A DNA stretch of 64,000 nt from Glaciecola sp. (GTDB taxonomy: Bacteria; Pseudomonadota; Gammaproteobacteria; Enterobacterales; Alteromonadaceae), in assembly GCA_018623155.1 (NCBI GenBank), contig JAAZVZ010000002.1, positions 101,434-165,433 of the forward strand, given 5' to 3'. Below the pieces are notes generated by a model that was not told the origin of the DNA, made no database searches, and worked only from the letters and a program-made list of their open reading frames with translations. Every line of letters starts with the position of its first letter. The stretch's first letter is position 1. A program made the position numbers and the translations under genes. This document shows positions 46,601 through 56,943 of the stretch, piece after piece.

Positions 46601-48295
46601 ATGAAACACCCAATTTCCAGAATTACAGCAAGTTTTTTATGTTTTTATATGTTAACCGGCTGTCAGCCCGCAATAGAAACTTCATCAGCGCCCTCTCCAC
46701 AGGTTACATCGCAAGCAGTGATCACCACTCAACCTGAATTACTTGTTGATGAAGCACGCTTGAATATCTACTACCCAGTTGATTTGACTACCGATTTAAC
46801 TCATCTAACCGACAATCAAAAAGAAATGATTAGTTTGCTCATTGAGGCATCAGTGATCATGGATGATTTGTTTTGGCAACAAGCTTTTGGCGAAGATAAA
46901 AATGTGTTTTTGGCCAAGCTCACTGACCCAAACGTCAAACATTTTGCTAAGATCAACTACGGCCCATGGGATAGGTTAAATGGCGACAAGCCATTTTTAG
47001 CAGGTTATGACGCCAAAGCGAGTGGCGCACAATTTTATCCTTCAGATATATCAAAAGAAGCATTATTGAATAGTTCACTCAATGACAAGACCGGCCTTTA
47101 TTCAGTCATTGAACGTGATGATAACGGTCAATTAGTTGCAACCCCTTACAATCAAAAATACTCCGCAGAACTGCAACAAGCCGCATCCTTATTGAGACAA
47201 GCTGCAGGGTTGGCCGAAGATCCTGATTTTTCAAACTACTTGTTATTACGCGCTGATGCATTCCTGTCCAATCAATACCAACTTTCTGATCTGGCCTGGA
47301 TGGATGTGAAGAATAACGAGATAGATGTGGTAATTGGCCCCATTGAAACTTATGAAGATCAGTTGCTTGGTGCACGTACCGGTTTCGAATCTTACGTATT
47401 AATTAAAGACATGGCTTGGAGTCAAAAACTCGCGCATTACGCAAAGTATTTGCCAGAGCTTCAGAAAGGGCTGCCTGTCGCTGAGGCATATAAAGCACAA
47501 ATGCCAGGTACAAATGCTGACTTAAACGCTTATGATGTAGTGTACTATGCCGGTCACTCCAATGCGGGAAGTAAAACCATTGCGATCAATCTACCCAATG
47601 ATGAAGAAGTACAACTAGCAAAGGGTACTCGTCGCCTGCAACTCAAAAACGCCATGCGCGCCAAGTTTGACCATATTTTACTGCCAATTGCCGATGTATT
47701 GATTGTCCCAGAGCAAAGAAAGCACATTACGTTTAATGCATTTTTCTCTAATACGATGTTTCATGAAGTTGCCCATGGCCTAGGGATCAAAAACGTATTA
47801 AATTCGCAATACACGGTACGTGAAGCATTACAAGAACACGCTTCTGCTTTGGAAGAAGGTAAAGCTGATATTTTAGGGTTGTATATGGTTGAACAACTAC
47901 TTGATCGAGAAGCAATTAGTGAAGGGGTACTTGAAGATTACTATGTGACCTTTATGGCTGGTATTTTTCGCTCGATCCGTTTTGGCGCAAGTTCAGCTCA
48001 TGGTCAAGCAAATATGGTGAGGTTTAATTATTTTGCCGAAAAAGGCGCTTTTACTCGGAATGAACTGGGGCAGTATGCAGTTGATATGCCCAAAATGCGT
48101 GAAGCTGTAAATACTCTGTCGAATTTAATTTTGACATTGCAAGGTGATGGGGATTACGCAGGAGTTGCTTCACTCGTTGCAACAAAAGGAGTGATTGGGC
48201 CACAGCTAAAAGCCGATCTCAATCGCCTTACTGCCGCTAACATCCCTGTGGATATCCACTTTAACCAAGGCAAAGAAATTTTAGGATTAAAGTAA
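46601..48295 (+). CDS. M49-like zinc peptidase/hydrolase lipoprotein
   Basis: Lipobox LTGC; HEVAHGLG (HExxH) and EEGKADILG downstream acidic ligand motif. Confidence 0.75.
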   Translation: MKHPISRITASFLCFYMLTGCQPAIETSSAPSPQVTSQAVITTQPELLVDEARLNIYYPVDLTTDLTHLTDNQKEMISLLIEASVIMDDLFWQQAFGEDKNVFLAKLTDPNVKHFAKINYGPWDRLNGDKPFLAGYDAKASGAQFYPSDISKEALLNSSLNDKTGLYSVIERDDNGQLVATPYNQKYSAELQQAASLLRQAAGLAEDPDFSNYLLLRADAFLSNQYQLSDLAWMDVKNNEIDVVIGPIETYEDQLLGARTGFESYVLIKDMAWSQKLAHYAKYLPELQKGLPVAEAYKAQMPGTNADLNAYDVVYYAGHSNAGSKTIAINLPNDEEVQLAKGTRRLQLKNAMRAKFDHILLPIADVLIVPEQRKHITFNAFFSNTMFHEVAHGLGIKNVLNSQYTVREALQEHASALEEGKADILGLYMVEQLLDREAISEGVLEDYYVTFMAGIFRSIRFGASSAHGQANMVRFNYFAEKGAFTRNELGQYAVDMPKMREAVNTLSNLILTLQGDGDYAGVASLVATKGVIGPQLKADLNRLTAANIPVDIHFNQGKEILGLK

Positions 48296-48324
48296 TAAAA
48301 CCACATTCACTGCATTTGCAAAAT

Positions 48325-48354
48325 AAAAGGGAGACTATCGATAGTCTCCCTTTT
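48325..48354. terminator. Bidirectional terminator between convergent genes
   Basis: Perfect 30-bp palindrome AAAAGGGAGACTATCGATAGTCTCCCTTTT. Confidence 0.9.
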
Positions 48355-48359
48355 TTATA

Positions 48360-50405
48360 CTAGTTTTCGTTGTTTAGCTTATCTGCTAAGCCCAAGTCAA
48401 ACGGTGGTTTTTCGGTATCTCTGCTCGCATCTTCTGCTAAATAAGTATCCATCCAACGCATCAAACGGAGCGCATAATCGTATTGTGCTGCCGCACGGCG
48501 GTTCCCGTGTCCTTCATTAGGATAGAAGACCAAACGCGCCGGTGTATTGGTTCGTACTTTGATAGAGCGATACAACTCCATGGATTGTGAGGGGTGAACT
48601 CGAGTATCTTTCTCGCCATGTAAAATCAAAATCGGAGTATTGGCTTTACCTGCATGAAAAATAGGAGAACGCTCTAATAAATTCATCCAATTGTCTTCCC
48701 ATGGCCATTTGAGCGAGTGCACTAGATGCATCTCATTAGGAATATCAGATGTCCCAAACTTCGATACTTGATTTGAAATACCGACAAAGGCAACCGCCGC
48801 AGCAAAGTGCTCGGTTAATGCTGTTGCGCCCCACATCGAGGCGTAGCCTCCGTATGAGCCACCTGTGATACCAACGCGTGCGCGATCTACTAGACCGGCT
48901 TTGACAAGTGCGTCGACCCCATCTACCAAATCATTGAACTCTTTACCCGCATAATCATTTTGATGTTGCTTTGCATACGCGACACCTCGCCCGGTTGAGC
49001 CACGGTAATTCGGATAGTAGACCGCATACCCTTTTGCCGCGGCATATTGACCAGGCATCGAATACGCAGTTAACCAACCGTCACTGTAATGCGCTTCAGG
49101 TCCACCGTGCACCATAAGAATCAGCGGCCAGCCTTTTTCGGGTGCTTGCCCCTTAGGTGTAATGAGAAGGCCTTCTACTTTTTCCCCATCTCGTGCCTCA
49201 TACATAAAAGTGGATTGAGGAGCCAGTGCGAGTTCATTAAGCCATGCATTATGCTCTGTAACCTTCGATGCTTTATTGCGTTTTACGTCAAATACAGCAC
49301 GAGGGTGAGATGGACTGTCTGCAATAAGCTGAATGGTATCATCACCTACTGCAATACTACGAGCAACAATGTCTTGTGCCGTAGTGATAGTACGCTTTTG
49401 TTTGCCTTTTTTGTCGTATTCAACAACCGAGCTTTCCACTCCTCGGTGCGCGACCGCAAGAATATTGCGACCTTTCCAGGTAATATCGACAATGTGCTGC
49501 AAGGCATCAGTCGTTAATTGAGTGAGTTTTGGTGAATCAGCTTGTGCCACCATCAACACCCCGTCAGAAGAATCACTAATATCGGCACCACCAATGATTG
49601 CAATGTCTTTGTCGTTGTTGTGCAACACAAACTCACCAAGCTTACCAGGCATATCAATGGTATTTGTGACCTCGCCAGAAGTGACACTGATCGTATAAAT
49701 ATCACGTGACATTAAAGAATCATCGACTAAATTGGTCGGGGCAACAGCGGCGAGTACAAACTCGCCATTACTAGATACATCAATATCGGAAACGTGACCG
49801 CCACTGTAGATGGACGTTGCTTCACCGCCTTGAATAGATACTGACCACAACTGATTCAAGCGAGTATCTTCTTCATATACTTTGGCGTTAAAGCCTTTGT
49901 CTTTAAAATCTTCAGTATCGTCTTTGGCTTTTGCTACAAAAAACAAGGTATCATCGACAATTTCATAATCGCCAATGGCCGTTTCAAAACCAAATACTTT
50001 ATAGGCTTCACCGCCGTTTACTGATATCGCATAAAGCGAGGTGTGTGTATCATCGTCACGTTTTGAACGAAAATATACGGTATCACTCGCGCGATTAAAA
50101 GAAAGACTTGAGATACTGCTCTCTCCACCGATGAATAGACGGTTATTACCTTTTTCATCCAGAATATACAAATGAGTATCGGCACGACCGTCCTCATCCC
50201 CCGCAACCATGTTACGTGGCACTGATAAAGTATAAGCGGAAAGTTTGCCATTTGGAGCAACCGTAAGGTTACCCGCATGTTGTACTTTTGGAAGGTGTTC
50301 TATTGTGAAGTGTTTATTATCACTGTGTTCATGAGCTATGGTTGGCCCACTTAATACAGCGGTTGCTGCAAATAAAGCGCCAAACTTAGGTAAAGTCAAA
50401 GGCAT
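48360..50405 (-). CDS. S9 family prolyl oligopeptidase-like peptidase
   Basis: GGSYGGYASMWG catalytic Ser motif; HGEKDTRVHPSQS; GHGNRR His region; beta-propeller-like N-domain; signal peptide. Confidence 0.9.
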   Translation of the reverse strand: MPLTLPKFGALFAATAVLSGPTIAHEHSDNKHFTIEHLPKVQHAGNLTVAPNGKLSAYTLSVPRNMVAGDEDGRADTHLYILDEKGNNRLFIGGESSISSLSFNRASDTVYFRSKRDDDTHTSLYAISVNGGEAYKVFGFETAIGDYEIVDDTLFFVAKAKDDTEDFKDKGFNAKVYEEDTRLNQLWSVSIQGGEATSIYSGGHVSDIDVSSNGEFVLAAVAPTNLVDDSLMSRDIYTISVTSGEVTNTIDMPGKLGEFVLHNNDKDIAIIGGADISDSSDGVLMVAQADSPKLTQLTTDALQHIVDITWKGRNILAVAHRGVESSVVEYDKKGKQKRTITTAQDIVARSIAVGDDTIQLIADSPSHPRAVFDVKRNKASKVTEHNAWLNELALAPQSTFMYEARDGEKVEGLLITPKGQAPEKGWPLILMVHGGPEAHYSDGWLTAYSMPGQYAAAKGYAVYYPNYRGSTGRGVAYAKQHQNDYAGKEFNDLVDGVDALVKAGLVDRARVGITGGSYGGYASMWGATALTEHFAAAVAFVGISNQVSKFGTSDIPNEMHLVHSLKWPWEDNWMNLLERSPIFHAGKANTPILILHGEKDTRVHPSQSMELYRSIKVRTNTPARLVFYPNEGHGNRRAAAQYDYALRLMRWMDTYLAEDASRDTEKPPFDLGLADKLNNEN

Positions 50406-50892
50406 AATTGCTCCCTGTCGATTTTGGTTATTATTTATGTATTACGTGGATACGCTAGACAAGGAGCAAAATATCCGATTGCTCGAAAAAGTACAAGTAG
50501 AGGCTAACTTACATACATGACAATGAAATATAAAATAGCTGCTGTACCTAATATGGATGCTATGATTTTGAGTGCTTCTCTAGAATGGCTCATTTCTGTC
50601 TCGTTTTGATTTAATGTCATGGAGCATGACTATACGCCTTTAGTCTTATGTTTACAAATAATTAACATTAATCTTGAGATAGAGATACATTCCCCTAAGA
50701 AATGATTTACTAACGTACAAAAATTACGCCAAATACCACTAAGGTCTAGCATTTCATCCCTATTAATCATTGATAATAAGCTATAACCTAAACTTGTTGA
50801 CGTAAAGAAAACGTCTAAAAATACAAATAGGATTTGAAGTAGCAAGTAACCATTCAAGTTCATCTTTTTTTCATAGGATTTGGGATTATAAA

Positions 50893-52077
50893 ATGAGCCA
50901 AAATAGTGTTGTTGTATTAAGTGCTGTGCGTTCTGCCATCGGTACATTTAATGGAAGTCTAAAAGGCATTGAGCCTGCTGAACTAGCGGGCCAAGTCTTA
51001 AAACAAGGTATTGAAAAATCTGGCGTAGAAGCTGAAAAATACCAATCAATTGTGGTCGGTAACTGTATTCCGACTGAATCGCGTTTTCCCTATGTAGCAC
51101 GTGTTGCCTCAATTCAAGCTGGCATGAGCTTAGATTCGACGGCCATGGCGTTGAATCGATTATGTTCATCTGGTTTGCAAGCCGTTGTAAGCTCTGCTCA
51201 AGGCATTATGCTCGGTGATCAAGAACTCGCCATCGGCGGTGGTGTCGAAAATATGACTCGAGGTGGGTATTTATCGCCTGCTTTGCGTTCTGGTGCGCGT
51301 ATGGGTGATAGCCAAATGATCGACATGATGGTCGCAGCCCTAACTGATCCATTTGGTGTAGGTCACATGGGAATTACAGCGGAAAACTTAGCTGACAAAT
51401 GGGCGCTTTCGCGTGAAGAACAAGATGCATTTGCCGCTGAGTCTCACAAGCGAGCTGCCGCAGCAGTAGAAGCCGGTTTCTTCAAAGACCAAATCGTTCC
51501 AGTTGAACTAAAAAGCCGTAAAGGTAACGTATTCTTTGACACGGATGAGCACATTAAAGCCGGTACGACGGCTGAAAGCTTAGCGGGTATGCGTTCAGCG
51601 TTTAAAAAAGATGGTACAGTGACGGCCGGTAATGCCTCAGGTATCAATGATGGTGCGTCATTCTTGACACTTGCTTCAGAAAATTATGCTAACACCAATA
51701 ACCTACAACCGATCGCACGTATGGTATCGTACGCTGTTGCGGGTGTACCGAATCACATCATGGGTGAAGGTCCGATCCCAGCTTCTATCGAAGCATTAAA
51801 AAAAGCAGGCCTATCAATCAATGATATGGATGTGATTGAGTCTAACGAAGCCTTCGCAGCTCAGGCATTAGCTGTTTGTCGCGGATTAGATTTAGATCCA
51901 GCTAAACCAAATCCTAACGGTGGGGCGATTGCACTAGGACATCCAATCGGTGCATCAGGTGCAGTGATTGCAACGAAAGCCATCCACGAACTACAACGCA
52001 TTCAAGGTCGTTATGCGCTTGTGACTATGTGTATTGGTGGCGGTCAAGGTATTGCAGTGATCTTCGAACGTATGTAA
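50893..52077 (+). CDS. Acetyl-CoA C-acetyltransferase (thiolase)
   Basis: ALNRLCSSGLQAVVSSAQGI; ESNEAFAAQALAV; NPNGGAIALGHPIGASGA; CIGGGQGIAV. Confidence 0.95.
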   Translation: MSQNSVVVLSAVRSAIGTFNGSLKGIEPAELAGQVLKQGIEKSGVEAEKYQSIVVGNCIPTESRFPYVARVASIQAGMSLDSTAMALNRLCSSGLQAVVSSAQGIMLGDQELAIGGGVENMTRGGYLSPALRSGARMGDSQMIDMMVAALTDPFGVGHMGITAENLADKWALSREEQDAFAAESHKRAAAAVEAGFFKDQIVPVELKSRKGNVFFDTDEHIKAGTTAESLAGMRSAFKKDGTVTAGNASGINDGASFLTLASENYANTNNLQPIARMVSYAVAGVPNHIMGEGPIPASIEALKKAGLSINDMDVIESNEAFAAQALAVCRGLDLDPAKPNPNGGAIALGHPIGASGAVIATKAIHELQRIQGRYALVTMCIGGGQGIAVIFERM

Positions 52078-52100
52078 TAAGCGATAGTCATACAATCTAC

Positions 52101-52134
52101 AAGCCCATATATCTTGATGTATGGGCTTTTTTAT
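52101..52134 (+). terminator. Intrinsic terminator after thiolase
   Basis: AAGCCCATA...TATGGGCTTTTTT. Confidence 0.8.
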
Positions 52135-52172
52135 GGGTATCATTTAAACATACCGATAAATGATAATGTGTC

Positions 52173-53588
52173 ATGCCCTGCGATTTCTCAGTTAATTCAA
52201 TCACTCCACCTCAACACATAAATACTGATGTACTTATTTTGCCAGCGTCTTCTGAAGCACTTGCGGCACTTGAACTGTTGCCAGTGCCGGATAAAAAACC
52301 TATCAGTATCTTTAGGCCAATAGGTTGGCAAGCAAAATACGTGGTATTGTGGCCGCAAAAAACGGTTCAAGAGGAAGTGAAACCTCATACTATTCGCAAG
52401 GCACATGACCAATTATTCGAACATTTGAGCACACTTGAATATGAAAGTATGGCGATTAGTTTGCAATGGTTGGATACACAATGGCAAGCATATATAACGG
52501 TTCGAATGCTCGACTTATTACAACGCACTTACACCTTTAAAAAGTTTAAGAGCGGATGTGATCAATCCCCCAAAGTATCCTTATTCGCCTTGTACTCAGA
52601 TGCCATTGCACAGGACGTCATTCACACGATAAATGCCACTCATGCTGGCTCTAATTGGTATCGGGATATCGCGAATCAACCTGCCAATATCTGTACCCCT
52701 GAGTATCTGGCACAACAAGCGATTCAATTAGAACAAGAATATTCGGCTATCACGACAGAGGTTTTGAATGAAGATGCGCTTGCAGAGTTAGGAATGGCAA
52801 CGTATTTAGCCGTCAATCGCGCCTCGGCTCTTCCCGCCTCTATGCCAGTGGTTCACTACACAGGTGGTCGCCGTGGTGACGCCCCAATCGTCCTCATTGG
52901 CAAAGGAGTCACGTTCGATACAGGTGGCATCAGTATCAAAGGCGCGGACAATATGCAGGGCATGATCTACGATATGTGTGGTGCAGCGTGTATGTTGGGT
53001 GTGCTCAAGAGTGTTGCTGAGTTACAACTCCCACTTAATGTGACCGTCATATTGGCCACAGCAGAAAATCATGTTGATGGCAACGCCTATCGTCCAGGCG
53101 ATATCTATCCAACGAAAGATGGGCAAACGGTAGAAATCATCAGTACCGATGCCGAAGGCCGACTATTATTATGTGAAGCCATGGCCTATGCCAGAACGCT
53201 TAAACCCAAAGTAATGATTGATTGTGCCACCTTAACCGGGGCTGCGATCACCAGCCTTGGGCATGTTTGTAGTGGTTTGATGGCTAATGATCAACAGCTC
53301 GCTAAAGACTTGATACAAGCAGGTCAGAGCTCGGCTGATTATGTTTGGCAGTTTCCATTGTGGGATGAATATATGCCGGATTTAGAAAGTGAGCACGCCG
53401 ATTGGCGTAACTCTGGGCGCAATAGTCCGGGTATGATAACAGCCGGCATGTTTCTCAAAAACTTTGCCCACGACACCCCATGGGCTCACCTAGATATCGC
53501 AGGGTCGAGTTTTCACTACGGGACGCAAAACTCTACTACTGGACGACCTTTGTATTTGTTATTAGAATACTTAAAAAATCAAATTTAA
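52173..53588 (+). CDS. Leucyl aminopeptidase family (M17)
   Basis: VLIGKGVTFDTGGISIKG; STDAEGRLLLCEAMAYA M17 signature. Confidence 0.93.
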   Translation: MPCDFSVNSITPPQHINTDVLILPASSEALAALELLPVPDKKPISIFRPIGWQAKYVVLWPQKTVQEEVKPHTIRKAHDQLFEHLSTLEYESMAISLQWLDTQWQAYITVRMLDLLQRTYTFKKFKSGCDQSPKVSLFALYSDAIAQDVIHTINATHAGSNWYRDIANQPANICTPEYLAQQAIQLEQEYSAITTEVLNEDALAELGMATYLAVNRASALPASMPVVHYTGGRRGDAPIVLIGKGVTFDTGGISIKGADNMQGMIYDMCGAACMLGVLKSVAELQLPLNVTVILATAENHVDGNAYRPGDIYPTKDGQTVEIISTDAEGRLLLCEAMAYARTLKPKVMIDCATLTGAAITSLGHVCSGLMANDQQLAKDLIQAGQSSADYVWQFPLWDEYMPDLESEHADWRNSGRNSPGMITAGMFLKNFAHDTPWAHLDIAGSSFHYGTQNSTTGRPLYLLLEYLKNQI

Positions 53589-53714
53589 GAATTTTTTATA
53601 TACTGATTTCGACTAAAGTTAATACATTTCTCCTCCCTAAGTAGGATAGTATTTTCACGTGTTAGGCATATAATCAATTATACCGTTAACCAATTGTTAA
53701 GAAGGATTGCTACT

Positions 53715-53786
53715 ATGTGGACAAAACCAGAATATACTGAAATGCGTCTAGGCTTTGAAGTAACTTTATACATCAGCAATCGCTAA
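53715..53786 (+). CDS. pqqA: PQQ precursor peptide PqqA (23 aa), operon copy
   Basis: [23 protein letters not shown] with conserved E-x3-Y (E15, Y19); SD aagga; upstream of pqqB. Not in the supplied ORF track. Confidence 0.97.
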   Translation: MWTKPEYTEMRLGFEVTLYISNR

Positions 53787-53816
53787 GATTGGTGCGTATT
53801 TAGAATTCAAATCAAC

Positions 53817-53845
53817 AAAAGGTTGCTTAGGCAGCCTTTTTCATT
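53817..53845 (+). terminator. Terminator/attenuator between pqqA and pqqB
   Basis: AAAAGGTTGC-ttag-GCAGCCTTTT followed by T-rich run. Confidence 0.75.
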
Positions 53846-53867
53846 TTTTAAATAAGAATAATCAAGT

Positions 53868-54788
53868 ATGCAAGTCTTAATATTAGGTGCAGGTGCTGGG
53901 GGCGGTTTTCCTCAGTGGAATTGTCACTGCACAAACTGCGCGGGTCTTCGTCAAGGCCAATCTCATTTCAAAGAACGCACTCAATCGAGTATTGCGGTAT
54001 CGGTAAACGGAAAAGATTGGGTACTCATTAATGCTTCACCCGATTTGCGTCAGCAAATTAATGCAAATCCAGAATTATGGCCTGAACAGGGTATTCAGCG
54101 AGGTACGGCGATCCGTTCTATAATCTTAACCGATAGCCAAATTGACCACACCACAGGTTTACTAGACTTACGCGAAGGCTTGCCTTTACCCGTATACTGT
54201 ACCGAGGTGGTGCATGAGGATCTGACGACCACCTATCCGTTATTTACCATGTTAAAACATTGGCATGGAGGGTTAGAGCAACATATCATTTCGACTGAAC
54301 ATAATGATGCCTTTTCGGTAAAAGGCGTTCCTGAATTACAGTTCCAACCGGTGGTACTTGAATCAAATGCCCCTCCCTACTCTCGTTATCGGGATAACAT
54401 TGTCCCAGGGAACAATATTGGACTTAAAATCACCGATACCACAAATGGTAAAGTCGTATTTTATGCGCCAGGATGTATGCAAGCCAATGACTTAGTCAAG
54501 AATATGATGGAACAGGCGGATTGCGTATTGTTTGATGGCACTTTGTGGCTGGATGATGAGATGATCGCAGGCGGGTTTAGCCAAAAACTGGGTACTCAAA
54601 TGGGCCATATGCCAGTAAACGGTGAGCACGGTACGATCAATCTGCTCAATCAATATGATATACAACGCAAAGTACTGATCCACATCAATAATACCAACCC
54701 TGTTCTCAATGAACAGTCTGAGCAGCATTGTGCCCTAGTCTCACAAGGCATAGAATTGGCTTATGACGGCATGAAAATCAATTTATAA
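53868..54788 (+). CDS. pqqB: PQQ biosynthesis protein PqqB
   Basis: MQVLILGAGAGGGFPQWNCHCTNCAGLRQG metallo-beta-lactamase-fold PqqB. Confidence 0.97.
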   Translation: MQVLILGAGAGGGFPQWNCHCTNCAGLRQGQSHFKERTQSSIAVSVNGKDWVLINASPDLRQQINANPELWPEQGIQRGTAIRSIILTDSQIDHTTGLLDLREGLPLPVYCTEVVHEDLTTTYPLFTMLKHWHGGLEQHIISTEHNDAFSVKGVPELQFQPVVLESNAPPYSRYRDNIVPGNNIGLKITDTTNGKVVFYAPGCMQANDLVKNMMEQADCVLFDGTLWLDDEMIAGGFSQKLGTQMGHMPVNGEHGTINLLNQYDIQRKVLIHINNTNPVLNEQSEQHCALVSQGIELAYDGMKINL

Positions 54789-54797
54789 GGAAAAGAC

Positions 54798-55556
54798 ATG
54801 AGCAACACCACTGCATGGACAAGAGAAGAATTTGAAGCGCAACTCCGTGCTAAAGGTCAGTATTATCATATACATCACCCATTTCACAAAAAAATGAACG
54901 CAGGTCAATGCACCAAAGAACAAGTCCAAGGTTGGGTGGCTAATCGCTTATATTATCAAATTGCTATTCCTGTAAAAGACGCAGGTATACTTGCAAACTG
55001 TCCTGACCAAGCCACGCGCCGAAAGTGGATCCAGCGCATTATTGACCACGATGGACGTGAGGGTGATGATGGTCTTGGTGGGATAGAAGCCTGGTTACGC
55101 CTAGGCGAGGCCGTTGGTTTAACTCGTGAAGAGTTACTTGATGAACGCCATTTGTTGCCAGGTGTCAAATTTGCAGTGGGTGCCTATGTGAATTTTGCGC
55201 GTCGCGCAACCTGGGAAGAAGCGGCTTGCTCGTCTTTAACTGAGATGTTTGCACCTGAAATCCATCAAAGTCGTCTCGATACATGGCCTGAACACTATGA
55301 ATGGATTGACAAAGCAGGGTTTGCTTATTTTCAGCAGCGTTTATCACAAGCAAGACGAGATGTGGAACACGGTTTGGCCATCACATTGGATCATTTCACT
55401 ACTAGAGCACAACAAGAGAGAGCTTTAAACTTATTACAGTTTAAACTCGATGTGTTATGGTCCCTCGCTGATGCCATCAGCTATGCATATGATTACGGAC
55501 AAGTGCCGTATGTTGGTATCGCCGACCAATCTATTAGTCATAAAGGAATGCTATAA
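54798..55556 (+). CDS. pqqC: PQQ synthase PqqC
   Basis: [47 protein letters not shown]. Confidence 0.98.
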   Translation: MSNTTAWTREEFEAQLRAKGQYYHIHHPFHKKMNAGQCTKEQVQGWVANRLYYQIAIPVKDAGILANCPDQATRRKWIQRIIDHDGREGDDGLGGIEAWLRLGEAVGLTREELLDERHLLPGVKFAVGAYVNFARRATWEEAACSSLTEMFAPEIHQSRLDTWPEHYEWIDKAGFAYFQQRLSQARRDVEHGLAITLDHFTTRAQQERALNLLQFKLDVLWSLADAISYAYDYGQVPYVGIADQSISHKGML

Positions 55557-55820
55557 ATGAGCGCGTTATCCTTAAACCCTTTATATCGCTTGCAGTTTGA
55601 GAAAGCGCAAGATTGTTATGTGCTACTGTTTCCAGAAGGCATGGTGAAGTTAAACCCTTCTGCAGCTGAGATTTTACTGCAAGTCGATGGAAACAAAGAC
55701 GAAGCAGCGATCGTTTCAGCCTTGCGAAGCAAATTCCCTGATGCGCCTGAGGACATAGACGCTGACATTGCCGATTTTATTTCAAAGGCGACAGAAAATA
55801 ACTGGATCACTCATGGCTAA
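55557..55820 (+). CDS. pqqD: PqqD peptide chaperone
   Basis: [30 protein letters not shown]; between pqqC and pqqE. Confidence 0.96.
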   Translation: MSALSLNPLYRLQFEKAQDCYVLLFPEGMVKLNPSAAEILLQVDGNKDEAAIVSALRSKFPDAPEDIDADIADFISKATENNWITHG

Positions 55821-56931
55821 ACCGCAACCAGGCCCCCCACTTTGGTTACTTGCAGAAGTCACCTATGCATGCCCCTTGCACTGCCCCTACTGCTCCAATC
55901 CAACTGAGCTAGGAGATAAGGCAGATGAAATTGATACACAAACTTGGCTAGACACGCTCAGTCAAGCACGGGAGCTGGGGGCTGTTCAGTTAGGCTTTTC
56001 CGGTGGTGAACCCTTGTTACGCCAAGATTTAGAAATCATGGTCAAACACGCGTCTGACCTTGGCTTTTATACCAACCTCATAACTTCGGGTATTGGCTTA
56101 ACCGAAAAACGTATTAAAGCATTAAAAGACGCCGGTCTGGCGCATATCCAGTTATCATTTCAAGGTGCTTCACCTGACATCAATGATTTGGTCGGTCAGC
56201 GCAAGCACTCATTTGAGCACAAACAAAAAATCGCTCGTCTCGTCAAACAATACGACTACCCTATGGTGCTGAACTTTTGTATCACAGCGACCAATATCCA
56301 TGAGATCCAAGAAATCTTAGAACTGGCGACTGAACTCAATGCTGACTTTGTTGAACTCGCAACTGTGCAATACTACGGCTGGGCGTATCTCAATCGCGAT
56401 GAACTCCTGCCAACCAAAGCGCAATTAGAAGAAGCAGAGGCCAAGGTCAATGCTTATCGCGATGCGCAAAAGAGTGGGCCTAAGTTTATCTTTGTCACAC
56501 CGGATTATTATGAAACTCGACCAAAAGCCTGCATGAATGGCTGGGGCTCGACGTTTCTTACCGTGACACCAGATGGAACAGCGTTGCCTTGCCACAGTGC
56601 TCGGATGCTGCCTTTGCAGTTCCCCAACGTTAAAGATACGTCTTTAGAAACCATTTGGTACGGTGAAACCGATTTTGCGTATTTTAGAGGCGATGATTGG
56701 ATGCCATCACCTTGCAAAACATGTGATGAAAAAGACAAAGACTTCGGTGGCTGTCGCTGTCAAGCCTACATGCTAACTGGTGATATGCATAAGACGGATC
56801 CAGTATGTGATAAGTCTCCAGACCATCATCTGATCCAGACGGCCATAGCCAAAGCAGGACAAAGTCAGAAAACGCTTGTCTATCGCGATCCCAAAAACGC
56901 CATTCCAATCTCTATTGCCGAGACGGACTAA
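55813..56931 (+). CDS. pqqE: PqqA peptide cyclase, radical SAM/SPASM PqqE
   Basis: [11 protein letters not shown] radical SAM CxxxCxxC; C-terminal SPASM cysteines ([17 protein letters not shown]). Confidence 0.97.
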   Translation: MAKPQPGPPLWLLAEVTYACPLHCPYCSNPTELGDKADEIDTQTWLDTLSQARELGAVQLGFSGGEPLLRQDLEIMVKHASDLGFYTNLITSGIGLTEKRIKALKDAGLAHIQLSFQGASPDINDLVGQRKHSFEHKQKIARLVKQYDYPMVLNFCITATNIHEIQEILELATELNADFVELATVQYYGWAYLNRDELLPTKAQLEEAEAKVNAYRDAQKSGPKFIFVTPDYYETRPKACMNGWGSTFLTVTPDGTALPCHSARMLPLQFPNVKDTSLETIWYGETDFAYFRGDDWMPSPCKTCDEKDKDFGGCRCQAYMLTGDMHKTDPVCDKSPDHHLIQTAIAKAGQSQKTLVYRDPKNAIPISIAETD

Positions 56932-56943
56932 GTTTGGAGTAAC

